Of a DNA stretch of 64,000 nt, positions 39,806 to 47,410 are shown one piece after another; within the stretch, counting starts at the first letter, position 1; each line of letters opens with the position of its first letter. Both the position numbers and the translations under genes were made by a program. Below the pieces are notes generated by a model. That model was not told where the DNA came from. It saw only the letters and a program-made list of their open reading frames with translations, and made no database searches. The stretch is from Oceanimonas aquatica (lineage in GTDB: Bacteria > Pseudomonadota > Gammaproteobacteria > Enterobacterales > Aeromonadaceae): assembly GCF_030732065.1 (NCBI RefSeq), contig NZ_JAVBHX010000004.1, forward strand, positions 1 to 64,000. Reading direction: 5' to 3'.

Positions 39806-41569
39806 ATGCCACGTATGACTCCCAGTGAAGCTTTGGTCGAAACCCTGGCGGCCAACGGTGTTACCGACGTCTTCGGTATCATGGGCTCTGCCTTTATGGA
39901 TGCCATGGACATTTTCGCCCCCGCCGGCATTCGCCTGATCCCCACGGTGCACGAGCAGGGCGCCGGTCACATGGCCGATGGCTATGCCCGGGTCAGTGGC
40001 CGTCACGGTGTGTGTATCGCTCAGAACGGTCCCGGCATCACCAACTTCGTGACCGCCATTGCCGCCGCCTACTGGGCCCACAGCCCGGTGGTCTGCATCA
40101 CGCCGGAAACCGGCTCCATGACTCAGGGCCTGGGCGGCTTCCAGGAAGCGCAGCAGCTGCCCTTCTTTGAAACCATCACCAAATATCAGGGCCATGTGTC
40201 CAACCCGGCGCGTATGGCCGAGTACACCGCCCGCTGTTTTGACCGCGCCATGCTGGAAAACGGTCCGACCCAGCTCAACATTCCCCGTGACTTCTTCTAC
40301 GGCGACATCAACGTGGAAATCCCTCAGCCGATCCGCATCGAGCGTGGTGCCGGCGGTGAGCAAAGCCTGCAGCAGGCCGCGGCCCTGCTGGCCGAAGCCC
40401 AATTCCCGGTCATCATCTCCGGTGGCGGTGTGGTCATGGCCGACGCGGTAGAAGAGTGCAAGGCGCTGGCCGAATACCTGGGTGCGCCGGTAGTGAACAG
40501 CTACCTGCACAACGACTCCTTCCCCGCCAGCCACCCGCTGTGGTGTGGTCCGCTGGGTTACCAGGGCTCCAAGGCCGGCATGAAGCTGCTGTCCCGCGCC
40601 GATGTGGTACTGGCACTGGGCACCCGTCTGGGGCCGTTCGGTACCCTGCCGCAGCACGGTCTGGACTACTGGCCGAAGGAAGCCAAGATCATTCAGGTGG
40701 ACTGCGATGCCAAGATGCTGGGCCTGGTGAAGAAGATCTCCGTGGGCGTATGTGGCGATGCCAAGGCCGCTGCCGTGACCATTCTGGATCGCCTGCAGAG
40801 CCTCAACGTCTCCTGCCTGGAAAACAAGGGCGCCCGTGCCACCGAAATCGCTTCCGAAAAAGAAGCCTGGGAACAAGAGCTGGACCAGTGGATTCACGAG
40901 AAGGACGATTACTCCCTCGACATGATCGCCGAGCAGTCCGAAGAGCAGGGTAACTACCTGCACCCGCGTCAGGTACTGCGTGAGCTGGAAAAGGCCATGC
41001 CCGAAGACGTGATGGTGTCTACCGATATCGGTAACATCAACTCCGTGGCCAACAGCTACCTGCGCTTTGAAAAGCCGCGTTCCTTCTTCGCCGCCATGAG
41101 CTTCGGCAACTGCGGTTACGCCCTGCCGACCATCATCGGTGCCAAGACCGCCGCGCCCAACCGTCCGGCCGTTTCCTACGCCGGTGACGGCGCCTGGGGC
41201 ATGTCCATGATGGAAATCATGACCTGCGTACGTGAGCACATTCCGGTTACTTCCATCGTGTTCCACAACCGCCAGTGGGGCGCCGAGAAGAAGAACCAGG
41301 TTGATTTCTACAACCGCCGCTTCGTGGCCGGTGATCTGGAAAACCCGAGCTTTGCCGACATCGCCCGCTCCATGGGTGCCGAAGGGGTAACCGTCGACAA
41401 GCTGGAAGACGTGGGTCCGACTCTGCAGGCTGCTATCCAACGCCAGATGGAAGAAGGCAAGACCACCGTTATCGAAATCATGTGTACCCGCGAACTGGGC
41501 GACCCCTTCCGTCGTGACGCCCTGTCCAAGCCGGTACGTCACCTGGACAAGTACAAGGACTATTGCTGA
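39806..41569 (+). CDS. xsc: Sulfoacetaldehyde acetyltransferase Xsc
   Basis: Thiamine-diphosphate enzyme cleaving sulfoacetaldehyde with phosphate to acetyl phosphate and sulfite, the desulfonation step of taurine catabolism. 587 residues. VHEQGAGHMADGYARVSG holds the ThDP-activating Glu; GDGAWGMSMMEIMTCVREHIP through FHNRQWGAEKKNQ is the ThDP-Mg motif and is Xsc-like rather than acetolactate-synthase-like. IlvI at 10.9 kb is the clear paralogue for comparison. AAAGGAAG precedes ATG 39806; 40 upstream in-frame residues are rejected. Confidence 0.94.
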   Translation: MPRMTPSEALVETLAANGVTDVFGIMGSAFMDAMDIFAPAGIRLIPTVHEQGAGHMADGYARVSGRHGVCIAQNGPGITNFVTAIAAAYWAHSPVVCITPETGSMTQGLGGFQEAQQLPFFETITKYQGHVSNPARMAEYTARCFDRAMLENGPTQLNIPRDFFYGDINVEIPQPIRIERGAGGEQSLQQAAALLAEAQFPVIISGGGVVMADAVEECKALAEYLGAPVVNSYLHNDSFPASHPLWCGPLGYQGSKAGMKLLSRADVVLALGTRLGPFGTLPQHGLDYWPKEAKIIQVDCDAKMLGLVKKISVGVCGDAKAAAVTILDRLQSLNVSCLENKGARATEIASEKEAWEQELDQWIHEKDDYSLDMIAEQSEEQGNYLHPRQVLRELEKAMPEDVMVSTDIGNINSVANSYLRFEKPRSFFAAMSFGNCGYALPTIIGAKTAAPNRPAVSYAGDGAWGMSMMEIMTCVREHIPVTSIVFHNRQWGAEKKNQVDFYNRRFVAGDLENPSFADIARSMGAEGVTVDKLEDVGPTLQAAIQRQMEEGKTTVIEIMCTRELGDPFRRDALSKPVRHLDKYKDYC

Positions 41570-41578
41570 CAGGTACGG

Positions 41579-41600
41579 CTGCCCTTCGGGGCAGTCTTTT
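41579..41600 (+). terminator. First hairpin between xsc and pta
   Basis: CTGCCC-TTCG-GGGCAG followed by TCTTTTT, a typical intrinsic terminator. Confidence 0.8.
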
Positions 41601-41628
41601 TACCCGGCCGCTTGCGGCCGGGTTTTTT
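41601..41628 (+). terminator. Second hairpin between xsc and pta
   Basis: ACCCGGCCGC-TT-GCGGCCGGGT followed by a T run. Two terminators in tandem should limit readthrough from xsc into pta. Confidence 0.85.
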
Positions 41629-41702
41629 CCAGAAAGCCAACCCAATCCCGTTTGCCGAGCGGTATTCGGTTGTCTACTGGCCATCATCAAAGGGAATCCG
41701 TG

Positions 41703-42656
41703 ATGCTCAATACCAATCCTAAGGAATGTCCGGCCCATCTGCTGGAGCAGGCCCGGCAATACTCAGCCGTCAGCACAGTGGTGATTAACCCGGTCAACCG
41801 GGTGTCCCTGGCCAGCGCGCACCTGGCACAGCAGGAAGGGCTGATCACGCCCATTCTGGTGGGCAATGAAGCGCGGGTGCGCCAGGAAGCCGAGGCCATG
41901 GGCTGGGATCTGTCCGGCGTCCGCCTGGTGGATGCTGCCGACGAGGCCGATGCCGCCCGTCTGGGGGTGGCCCTGGTCAGTCAGGGCGAGGCCGACGCCA
42001 TCATGAAGGGCCATGTGCATACCGACGTATTGCTGCGGGCGGTGCTTAACCGTGCCGCCGGGCTGCGTACCGACAGCCGCCTGAGCCATGTATTCCACAT
42101 GACGGTGCCGGGCAGCTGCCGGGCTCTGTGCATCACCGATGCGGTGATCAACGTACAGCCCGGTGTGCTCGACAAGCTGCATATCGCCCGCAACGCCATT
42201 GAGCTGCTGCACGCCCTGGGCTGCGACGAGCCCAAGGTGGCGCTGCTGTCGGGCACCGAAGAGGTGAGCAAGAGCATGCCCTCGAGCCAGGACGCCGCCG
42301 AGCTGGTCAAGCTGGCGGCCATGGGCGCCCTGCCCGGCGCCGTGGTGGAAGGACCACTGGCGTTCGACAATGCCGTGTCCCGGGAAGCGGCCGAGATCAA
42401 GGGCATTTCCGGGCAGGTTCCGGGCGAGGCCGATATTCTGCTGGTGCCCAACCTGGAGTCGGGCAACTTTCTGTTCAAGCAGATGGTGTACTTTATGGGG
42501 GCCACCGCCGCCGGTCTGGTGCTGGGGGCGCGCGTGCCCATTATCCTCACCTCCCGTGCCGATCCGCCCGAGGCGAGGCTGGCGTCCTGCGCCCTGGCCA
42601 GCATAGTGCACCACAACCGTCAGACCACTGCGGCACCCACCCGCGTCAGCGCCTGA
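41703..42656 (+). CDS. pta: Phosphate acetyltransferase (short Pta type)
   Basis: A 317-residue PTA/PTB-family enzyme converting the acetyl phosphate made by Xsc into acetyl-CoA. GEADAIMKGHVHTDVLLRAVL, LSGTEEVSKSMPSSQDAAELVKLA and LVPNLESGNFLFKQMVYF are family motifs. It lacks the long N-terminal domain of the housekeeping Pta, as in other taurine loci. Phosphate butyryltransferase is an alternative by sequence; xsc next to it favours Pta. Two terminators separate it from xsc, so it probably has some transcription of its own. Confidence 0.85.
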   Translation: MLNTNPKECPAHLLEQARQYSAVSTVVINPVNRVSLASAHLAQQEGLITPILVGNEARVRQEAEAMGWDLSGVRLVDAADEADAARLGVALVSQGEADAIMKGHVHTDVLLRAVLNRAAGLRTDSRLSHVFHMTVPGSCRALCITDAVINVQPGVLDKLHIARNAIELLHALGCDEPKVALLSGTEEVSKSMPSSQDAAELVKLAAMGALPGAVVEGPLAFDNAVSREAAEIKGISGQVPGEADILLVPNLESGNFLFKQMVYFMGATAAGLVLGARVPIILTSRADPPEARLASCALASIVHHNRQTTAAPTRVSA

Positions 42657-42671
42657 ACAAGGAGAGAACAG

Positions 42672-42965
42672 ATGAGCCTGAGTCGTTACGGATTTATTGT
42701 AAAAGCGCCCAGCCTGGAGATGTTCAAGCATCATGGCCGCATCAAGAGCGAAGCCTTTGATCTGGCAGTATCCGGCGTCAGCACCCTGGAAGAAGCCATC
42801 ATGGCCGCTCAGGAAATGCTGACCCGCCGCATCGAGTTGATTGAACTGTGCGGCGGCTTTACCGCCGAGGAAGAAGCGGCGATCCGCGAGGCGATCAACG
42901 ATCATGTGCCTCTGGGTCGTGCGGTTACCCGCCCCGAGGATCAGGACAGGATCCACTGGGCCTAG
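42672..42965 (+). CDS. DUF6506-like small protein of the taurine locus
   Basis: A 97-residue soluble protein beginning MSLSRYGFIVKAPSLEMF and containing IELIELCGGFTAEEEAAIREAI and VPLGRAV. The pattern (GFIVKAP, then ELCGGF, then PxGxV) resembles the DUF6506 family as I recall it; no function is established. It starts 15 bases after pta with GGAG before the ATG, so it is co-transcribed with pta. A role in taurine carbon or sulfur metabolism is inference from position only. Confidence 0.6.
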   Translation: MSLSRYGFIVKAPSLEMFKHHGRIKSEAFDLAVSGVSTLEEAIMAAQEMLTRRIELIELCGGFTAEEEAAIREAINDHVPLGRAVTRPEDQDRIHWA

Positions 42966-42986
42966 CATTCATTGTGTACGCTTTTT

Positions 42987-43011
42987 AACCGGGCCGATGC
43001 CCGGTTTTTTT
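42987..43011 (+). terminator. pta operon terminator
   Basis: AACCGGGC-CGAT-GCCCGGTT followed by a T run. Confidence 0.9.
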
Positions 43012-43060
43012 GTTTCGGAGTGTATCAGTTGCATCGTTGCCCGAACCCCGTCATTCCCGT

Positions 43061-43102
43061 GAAAACAGCAATCCAGGACAGGTGTGCAGCGGCATTAACA
43101 TC
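43061..43102 (+). repeat. 42-base intergenic repeat, copy 1
   Basis: GAAAACAGCAATCCAGGACA then GGTGTGCAGCGGCATTAACA; copy 2 at 43184-43225 differs at about five positions. The flanking TCATTCCCGT and AATCCAG parts are typical of dispersed intergenic repeats. Confidence 0.75.
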
Positions 43103-43183
43103 GACGAAGCCGGTGACATGGCCCCCGCCTTCGCGGGGGTGACGACTTTACAAGCAAGAAGTGCCCACATGTCGTCATACTCT

Positions 43184-43225
43184 GAAAACGGGAATCCAGG
43201 GCAGGTGTGCAGCGGCATTAATATC
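43184..43225 (+). repeat. 42-base intergenic repeat, copy 2
   Basis: GAAAACGGGAATCCAGGGCA then GGTGTGCAGCGGCATTAATA, 123 bases after copy 1. Confidence 0.75.
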
Positions 43226-43410
43226 GGCGCAGTAACTGACATGGGCTTTATGCCTTTACAACGGCTACGCCTGCCAGGCCTGGTAATCAACGTGAGTGTT
43301 GTCTGCTGGGTGGACCCCCCGCCTTGGCGGGGGTGACCTGGTGAAATGCCGGGGAGTGGCCTGGTGAAGGTAAGGAGCCCCTGTCGAAAGACGGGAGCCG
43401 CCTGAAGGGA

Positions 43411-43911
43411 TCAGGCCTTGTTCTTTTCCGGACGGGGCACGATCAGCGTCGGAATGCGCGATTCGCGCAGCACGTTCTTGGCCACGCTGCCCAGCAGGGT
43501 CTGCAGCCAGCCCTTTTCGTGGGCACCCATGATAATCAGATCGCAGTCCAGCTCCTTTGAGCGCTTCAGAATGGTCTGCTCCGGGTAACCTTCCACCACC
43601 TCGCAGCCCGTGATTTTGGGGCGCAGGGCCTTTTCTTCCGGAGCGATATGCTCCCAGAAATAATCCTGGCGCTCCTGCAACTGGGCCTTGGCGTGGTTCA
43701 GGCGCTGGTGCAAAAACTCTTCCCGGCTGTTCTGGTTGAGAATATAGGACTGCAGGGTGAGCTTTTCGTCGCTGGAGAGTTGCTCCACCACCTTGAGAAT
43801 ATGAATGTCGGCGCCGGTCTGTTTGGCCAGATACACGGCATACTGAAAGGCGTAGGACGCGTTCTTGGACAGGTCGGTGCAATACAGGATTCGGTTGACT
43901 TGCGGCAGCAT
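43411..43911 (-). CDS. Universal stress protein (UspA family) linked to the TRAP transporter
   Basis: A 166-residue UspA protein. NRILYCTDLSKNASYAFQYAVYLA is the N-terminal strand-helix, and IIMGAHEKGWLQTLLGSVAKNVL carries the ATP-binding Gly-rich motif. USPs commonly sit beside TRAP transporters, for example TeaD beside TeaABC, where they modulate transport. It lies 143 bases after tauM in the same direction, behind a hairpin, so it may be partly co-transcribed. Role in taurine uptake is inference. Confidence 0.87.
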   Translation of the reverse strand: MLPQVNRILYCTDLSKNASYAFQYAVYLAKQTGADIHILKVVEQLSSDEKLTLQSYILNQNSREEFLHQRLNHAKAQLQERQDYFWEHIAPEEKALRPKITGCEVVEGYPEQTILKRSKELDCDLIIMGAHEKGWLQTLLGSVAKNVLRESRIPTLIVPRPEKNKA

Positions 43912-43984
43912 GTGGTACTCCCTTACTGGCTGGAATCGTAATTTTCACTGATCAGCATAGACGCTGAACCATGACATCATGATG

Positions 43985-44031
43985 ATGCCGCCGGCGCGAA
44001 CGGGCCTTGACCCTGATCACGCCGGCGGCAT
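43985..44031 (-). terminator. Long-loop inverted repeat after tauM
   Basis: ATGCCGCCGGCG (43985-43996) and CGCCGGCGGCAT (44020-44031) are exact complements. There is no T run, so it may be an attenuating or stabilising structure between tauM and the USP gene. Confidence 0.5.
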
Positions 44032-44054
44032 TGTTACAGACTTGAGTTGGCTCC

Positions 44055-45398
44055 CTAATACCCGAGCAATCTGGGCAGGAACAGAGTGATTTCCGGTATA
44101 AAGGCGATAATGAACACCGCCAGTACCGAGGTCAGGGCAAAGGGCAGGGCCCGCACGGAAATTTCCTCGATGGAGGTGCCCGATACCCCCGAGGCGATAA
44201 ACAGGTTTTCACCCAATGGCGGAGTCTGGAAGCCGATGGACAGACAACACACCACCACAATGCCGAAGTGAACCGGGTCAATCCCCAGGCTATAGGCCAC
44301 CGGCAGCAGTACCGGAGTCAGGATCAGAATGGCCGCCAGGGTCTCCATGAACATGCCCACAAACAGCAGGAAGAAGATGATCAGCGCCCAGATCAGGTAG
44401 ATGTTGCTGGTCAGCTCCAGCATCGACGAGGCGACGATGGCCGGGATCTGGTTTTCCACCAGCAGCCGTCCGAACACGGTGGCGGTAAACAGGATGAGCA
44501 GCACGCGGCCGGTAAGCCAGGTGGTGGTTTCCAGCGAACGCAGCACGTCCTTTATCTTCAGCTCCCGGTGCACGAAAAAGCCGATGAACAGGGTGTAGAA
44601 GATGGCGACAATGGCCGACTCGGTGGGGGTGAACAGACCGCTGTAAATACCGCCCAGAATCACGATGGGGGCCAGCACCGACCAGGTTCCCTTGCGCAGC
44701 ATGGCAAGAATGTTGGCGCCGGACCAGCCATCGGTAGTGCCCTTGTAACCCTGTTTCTTGCACATGAAATAGTTCATGGTCAGCAGGCCGCAGGACAGCA
44801 CCAGTCCCGGGAAAAAGCCGGCAATAAACAGTTTGGGAATGGATACCGACTGGAACTGGCCGTGTTCGGCCACTGCCTCGGGGGGCGCCATCAGACCAAT
44901 GGCGGAAATACCGAAGATCACCATGGGAATGGACGGCGGAATGACCACGCCCAGACCGCCGGAAGAAGCGGTAATGGCCGAGGCATAACCCTTGCCATAG
45001 CCCCGATCGACCATGGCCGGAATCATCAGCATGCCCACGGCGGCGGTGGTGGCGGGACCGGAGCCGGAAATGGCGCCAAAGAACATGCAGGCCATGACGG
45101 TGGCGGCCGACATGCCGCCGGTAAAGGGCCCGGCAAAACTCTCGGCCAGATCCACCAGCCGTTTGGAAATGCCGGCGGCTTCCATCAGGGCGCCGGCCAG
45201 TATAAAGGCGGGCAGCGCCATCAGCGGAAAGGAGCCCACCGAGGTAAAGGCGATTTGCACGAACTTGATGGGGTTTTCACCCAGATAAAGGAACGATGCC
45301 AGCGCCGATACCCCCAGCGACACGCTGATGGGCGCACCCAGCAGCAGCAGCGCCAGAAAGCTGCCGAACAGGATTAGTACGACGGATGATTCAACCAT
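44055..45398 (-). CDS. tauM: TRAP transporter large permease TauM (DctM)
   Basis: A 447-residue DctM subunit with about 12-13 membrane segments, the ion-coupled transport channel of the TRAP system. LLLGAPISVSLGVSALASF and MACMFFGAISGSGPATTAAVGMLMIPAMVDRGY are DctM signatures. It overlaps tauL by eight bases. Taurine as substrate is inferred from the locus (tauKLM in Paracoccus and Rhodobacter), not from the sequence itself. Confidence 0.85.
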   Translation of the reverse strand: MVESSVVLILFGSFLALLLLGAPISVSLGVSALASFLYLGENPIKFVQIAFTSVGSFPLMALPAFILAGALMEAAGISKRLVDLAESFAGPFTGGMSAATVMACMFFGAISGSGPATTAAVGMLMIPAMVDRGYGKGYASAITASSGGLGVVIPPSIPMVIFGISAIGLMAPPEAVAEHGQFQSVSIPKLFIAGFFPGLVLSCGLLTMNYFMCKKQGYKGTTDGWSGANILAMLRKGTWSVLAPIVILGGIYSGLFTPTESAIVAIFYTLFIGFFVHRELKIKDVLRSLETTTWLTGRVLLILFTATVFGRLLVENQIPAIVASSMLELTSNIYLIWALIIFFLLFVGMFMETLAAILILTPVLLPVAYSLGIDPVHFGIVVVCCLSIGFQTPPLGENLFIASGVSGTSIEEISVRALPFALTSVLAVFIIAFIPEITLFLPRLLGY

Positions 45399-46011
45399 GA
45401 TGTGCTCCCGCTTTTACTCGGCCTTGAGTGGGGGACTGGGGTTCGTCCTTTTGCGCAGGATCATTTGCCTGCGGCTGCTGGGCCGAGTCCATGAGTTTTT
45501 CCACTTCCAGCGACTCGGGATCGCGAATGTCGATGCCCTTGACCAGCTTGTAGTAATTCACCTGCAAAATACGAAAGGTCATCAGTGCAAAGGCGATGGG
45601 CAGGATCATGTAAACGTATTTCATCGGAAATCCGAGGGTCTGGGATTTCCAGAACAGGTTCATTTTATTGAACACGAAGTCATAGCTGAGCCAGACGAAG
45701 TAGCTGTTGAAACCCACCCAGATCAGGTCGGCCAGTGCTTCGCTCCACACCGCCACGCGGGGCGGGAACAGCTTGAACTGAAAGGTAACCCGGTTGTGGG
45801 CCGCCAGTTTGGTGGCGTAGCTGGCACCAAAATAGACGAACCAGACAAACATATAAGTGGATAGTTCTTCACTCCAGGAGATGGAGTAATCGAACAACTG
45901 CCGCGAAATGATCTGAATAAACAGAATAACAACAAAGGTGGCGAGCAGGGTGCTGCAGAGAACCCTTTCAATGTTGTCGATAATTTTATAAGTAAGTTTG
46001 CCGATACTCAT
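45391..46011 (-). CDS. tauL: TRAP transporter small permease TauL (DctQ)
   Basis: A 206-residue DctQ-family protein with four membrane segments (for example LCSTLLATFVVILFIQIISR) and a charged C-terminal tail. YSISWSEELSTYMFVWFVYFGA is the conserved DctQ block. Start MSIGKLTYK follows GGGAGGAAAATGCC. It pairs with TauM, whose start it overlaps. Confidence 0.84.
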   Translation of the reverse strand: MSIGKLTYKIIDNIERVLCSTLLATFVVILFIQIISRQLFDYSISWSEELSTYMFVWFVYFGASYATKLAAHNRVTFQFKLFPPRVAVWSEALADLIWVGFNSYFVWLSYDFVFNKMNLFWKSQTLGFPMKYVYMILPIAFALMTFRILQVNYYKLVKGIDIRDPESLEVEKLMDSAQQPQANDPAQKDEPQSPTQGRVKAGAHHG

Positions 46012-46034
46012 GGCATTTTCCTCCCTGATGGACG

Positions 46035-46059
46035 CTGCCCCCGGTGGGACCGGGGGCAG
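46035..46059 (-). other. Perfect 11-bp hairpin between tauK and tauL
   Basis: CTGCCCCCGGT and ACCGGGGGCAG around a 3-base loop, without a T run. Such structures protect the upstream mRNA, allowing more binding protein than permease to be made. Confidence 0.65.
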
Positions 46060-46077
46060 TATCACTAGGCCTGTTGC

Positions 46078-47091
46078 TTAGATGGTGTCCCGGCCCAGGG
46101 ATTTCAGGATCTTGTTCAGTTCTTCCTTGCCACCCAGCTGGTCGTAGTACTTGGGCCAGACCTGGCTGACGGCCTTGTCGATCCACTCTTGTTCGCCACC
46201 GGCCGGCTCGGTAATTTCCATACCTTTCTCAACCAGCTCGGTCTTGATCTTGTCTTCCTGGGCAACCAGCCACTCGGCACTGTGCTTGGTGGCTACCTTG
46301 CCAGCTTCCAGAATGGCCTGCTGCACATCTTCCGGCTGTTCCTGGAATACGGCTTCGGACATGACCAGCGGCTCAATGGAGAACAGATAACGAATGTTGG
46401 TGATGTATTTCTGCACCTCATCGAACTTCATGGAAGATACGGTGATGTAGGGGTTGTCCTGACCGTCGACCACGCCCATCTGCAGGCCGGTAAAGGTTTC
46501 GGACCAGGCCATGGGGGTGGGGTTGATGCCCCAGGCGCGGTAGGTGTCGATCATGATCTCGTTGTTGGGCACACGAATCTTCAGGCCCTGCAGATCGGAC
46601 AGCTTTTCTACCGGCTTCTGGGAATTGGTCAGTACCCGGAATCCGGTATAGGTCCAGCCCACAATGCGCACGCCGGCATCACGAACAGTGTTTTCCACCA
46701 GTTGCTGGCCCACTTCCCCTTGAGTCAGGGTCACGGCGTCATCCAGGCTCTGCATCATGTAGGGCAGGGTCAGTACGCCCACCGACGGAGAGAAGGGGGT
46801 CACGTTGTTGATGGCCAGAATGGAGAAGTCGAGCAATCCCATGGAGGCATCGTTGACGGTGGCCTGTTCGTCACCCAGCTGGCCGTTGAGGAACATCTGG
46901 GTGTCGTGTTTGCCGTCGGTTTTTTCTGCAAATGCTTCGGAAAATTTCAGACCCAGCTGGTGCTGGGCACTGCCGGCAGCATCACCGACTGCAATACGAA
47001 ATGTCTTCGCCAGCACCTGAGGGCTGGCCATGGCGGCGCCAAGGCAGAGGGCGAGGGAGACGGACTTCACAAAACGTTGCTTGAATATCAT
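46078..47091 (-). CDS. tauK: TRAP transporter substrate-binding protein TauK (DctP)
   Basis: A 337-residue periplasmic protein. Residues 1-29 are a Sec signal peptide ending ASPQVLA-K. The mature domain has the DctP fold: SAQHQLGLKFSEAFAEKTDGK, then LQGLKIRVPNNEIMIDTYRAWGINPTPMAWSETFTGLQMGVVDGQDNP, where the Arg of KIRVPN usually binds a substrate carboxylate or sulfonate. First gene of tauKLM, with TauR-like repeats upstream. Confidence 0.85.
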   Translation of the reverse strand: MIFKQRFVKSVSLALCLGAAMASPQVLAKTFRIAVGDAAGSAQHQLGLKFSEAFAEKTDGKHDTQMFLNGQLGDEQATVNDASMGLLDFSILAINNVTPFSPSVGVLTLPYMMQSLDDAVTLTQGEVGQQLVENTVRDAGVRIVGWTYTGFRVLTNSQKPVEKLSDLQGLKIRVPNNEIMIDTYRAWGINPTPMAWSETFTGLQMGVVDGQDNPYITVSSMKFDEVQKYITNIRYLFSIEPLVMSEAVFQEQPEDVQQAILEAGKVATKHSAEWLVAQEDKIKTELVEKGMEITEPAGGEQEWIDKAVSQVWPKYYDQLGGKEELNKILKSLGRDTI

Positions 47092-47410
47092 GGTTTCTTG
47101 CTCCAGTTGTGTGGCCCGGTTGAAACCGGGCGTTTACCTTCCGTGATAGCCGGAGTGCGAACACTCCGTGAGACTGGCTCAATACATGCCGCTCTGCCCT
47201 GAAAGGGACCGCCAGGACGGCTTGCCGTGGTGTTCGGCTTCTCGAAAGCCTGACAACATCTTTGAATGAGGCTGTTAAATTGGTTAGGGCCACTTGTGTT
47301 TTCAAGCTGGGTCCAGAATAAAACCTCTTTTTTATCAATGCTTTGAAAATGTCCTTTGTAAAAAAACTGTTAATTATTTTGTGTGAGATGACACTGGTCA
47401 GGAATTCGGT
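47092..47410. other. tauK upstream region
   Basis: A 319-bp gap after cobT. It holds the TauR-type repeats (47284-47316) read toward tauK. The rest is AT-rich and I see no terminator for cobT with a clear T run. Confidence 0.6.
47284..47316 (-). promoter_or_regulatory. TauR direct repeats before tauK
   Basis: Read toward tauK, CTGGACCCAG starts at 47316 and GTGGCCCTAA at 47293, exactly 23 bp apart, matching the pairs at tauX and xsc. The CCCTTGCCCC box of those two promoters is absent here. Confidence 0.7.

Larger units (their letters stand above)
42966..43410. other. Repeat-rich non-coding region
   Basis: After the terminator at 42987-43011 this 445-bp stretch holds two copies of a 42-base unit and two Pro-Gly-type palindromic blocks (CCCGCCTT[CG]GCGGGGGTGAC). 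The open frames across it are low-complexity shadows of these repeats. No gene is supported. Confidence 0.65.

Noticed and set aside
43010-43336. 108-residue frame in the pta-USP gap
   Set aside because: It consists of two copies of an intergenic repeat and palindromic units, and lacks a good start.
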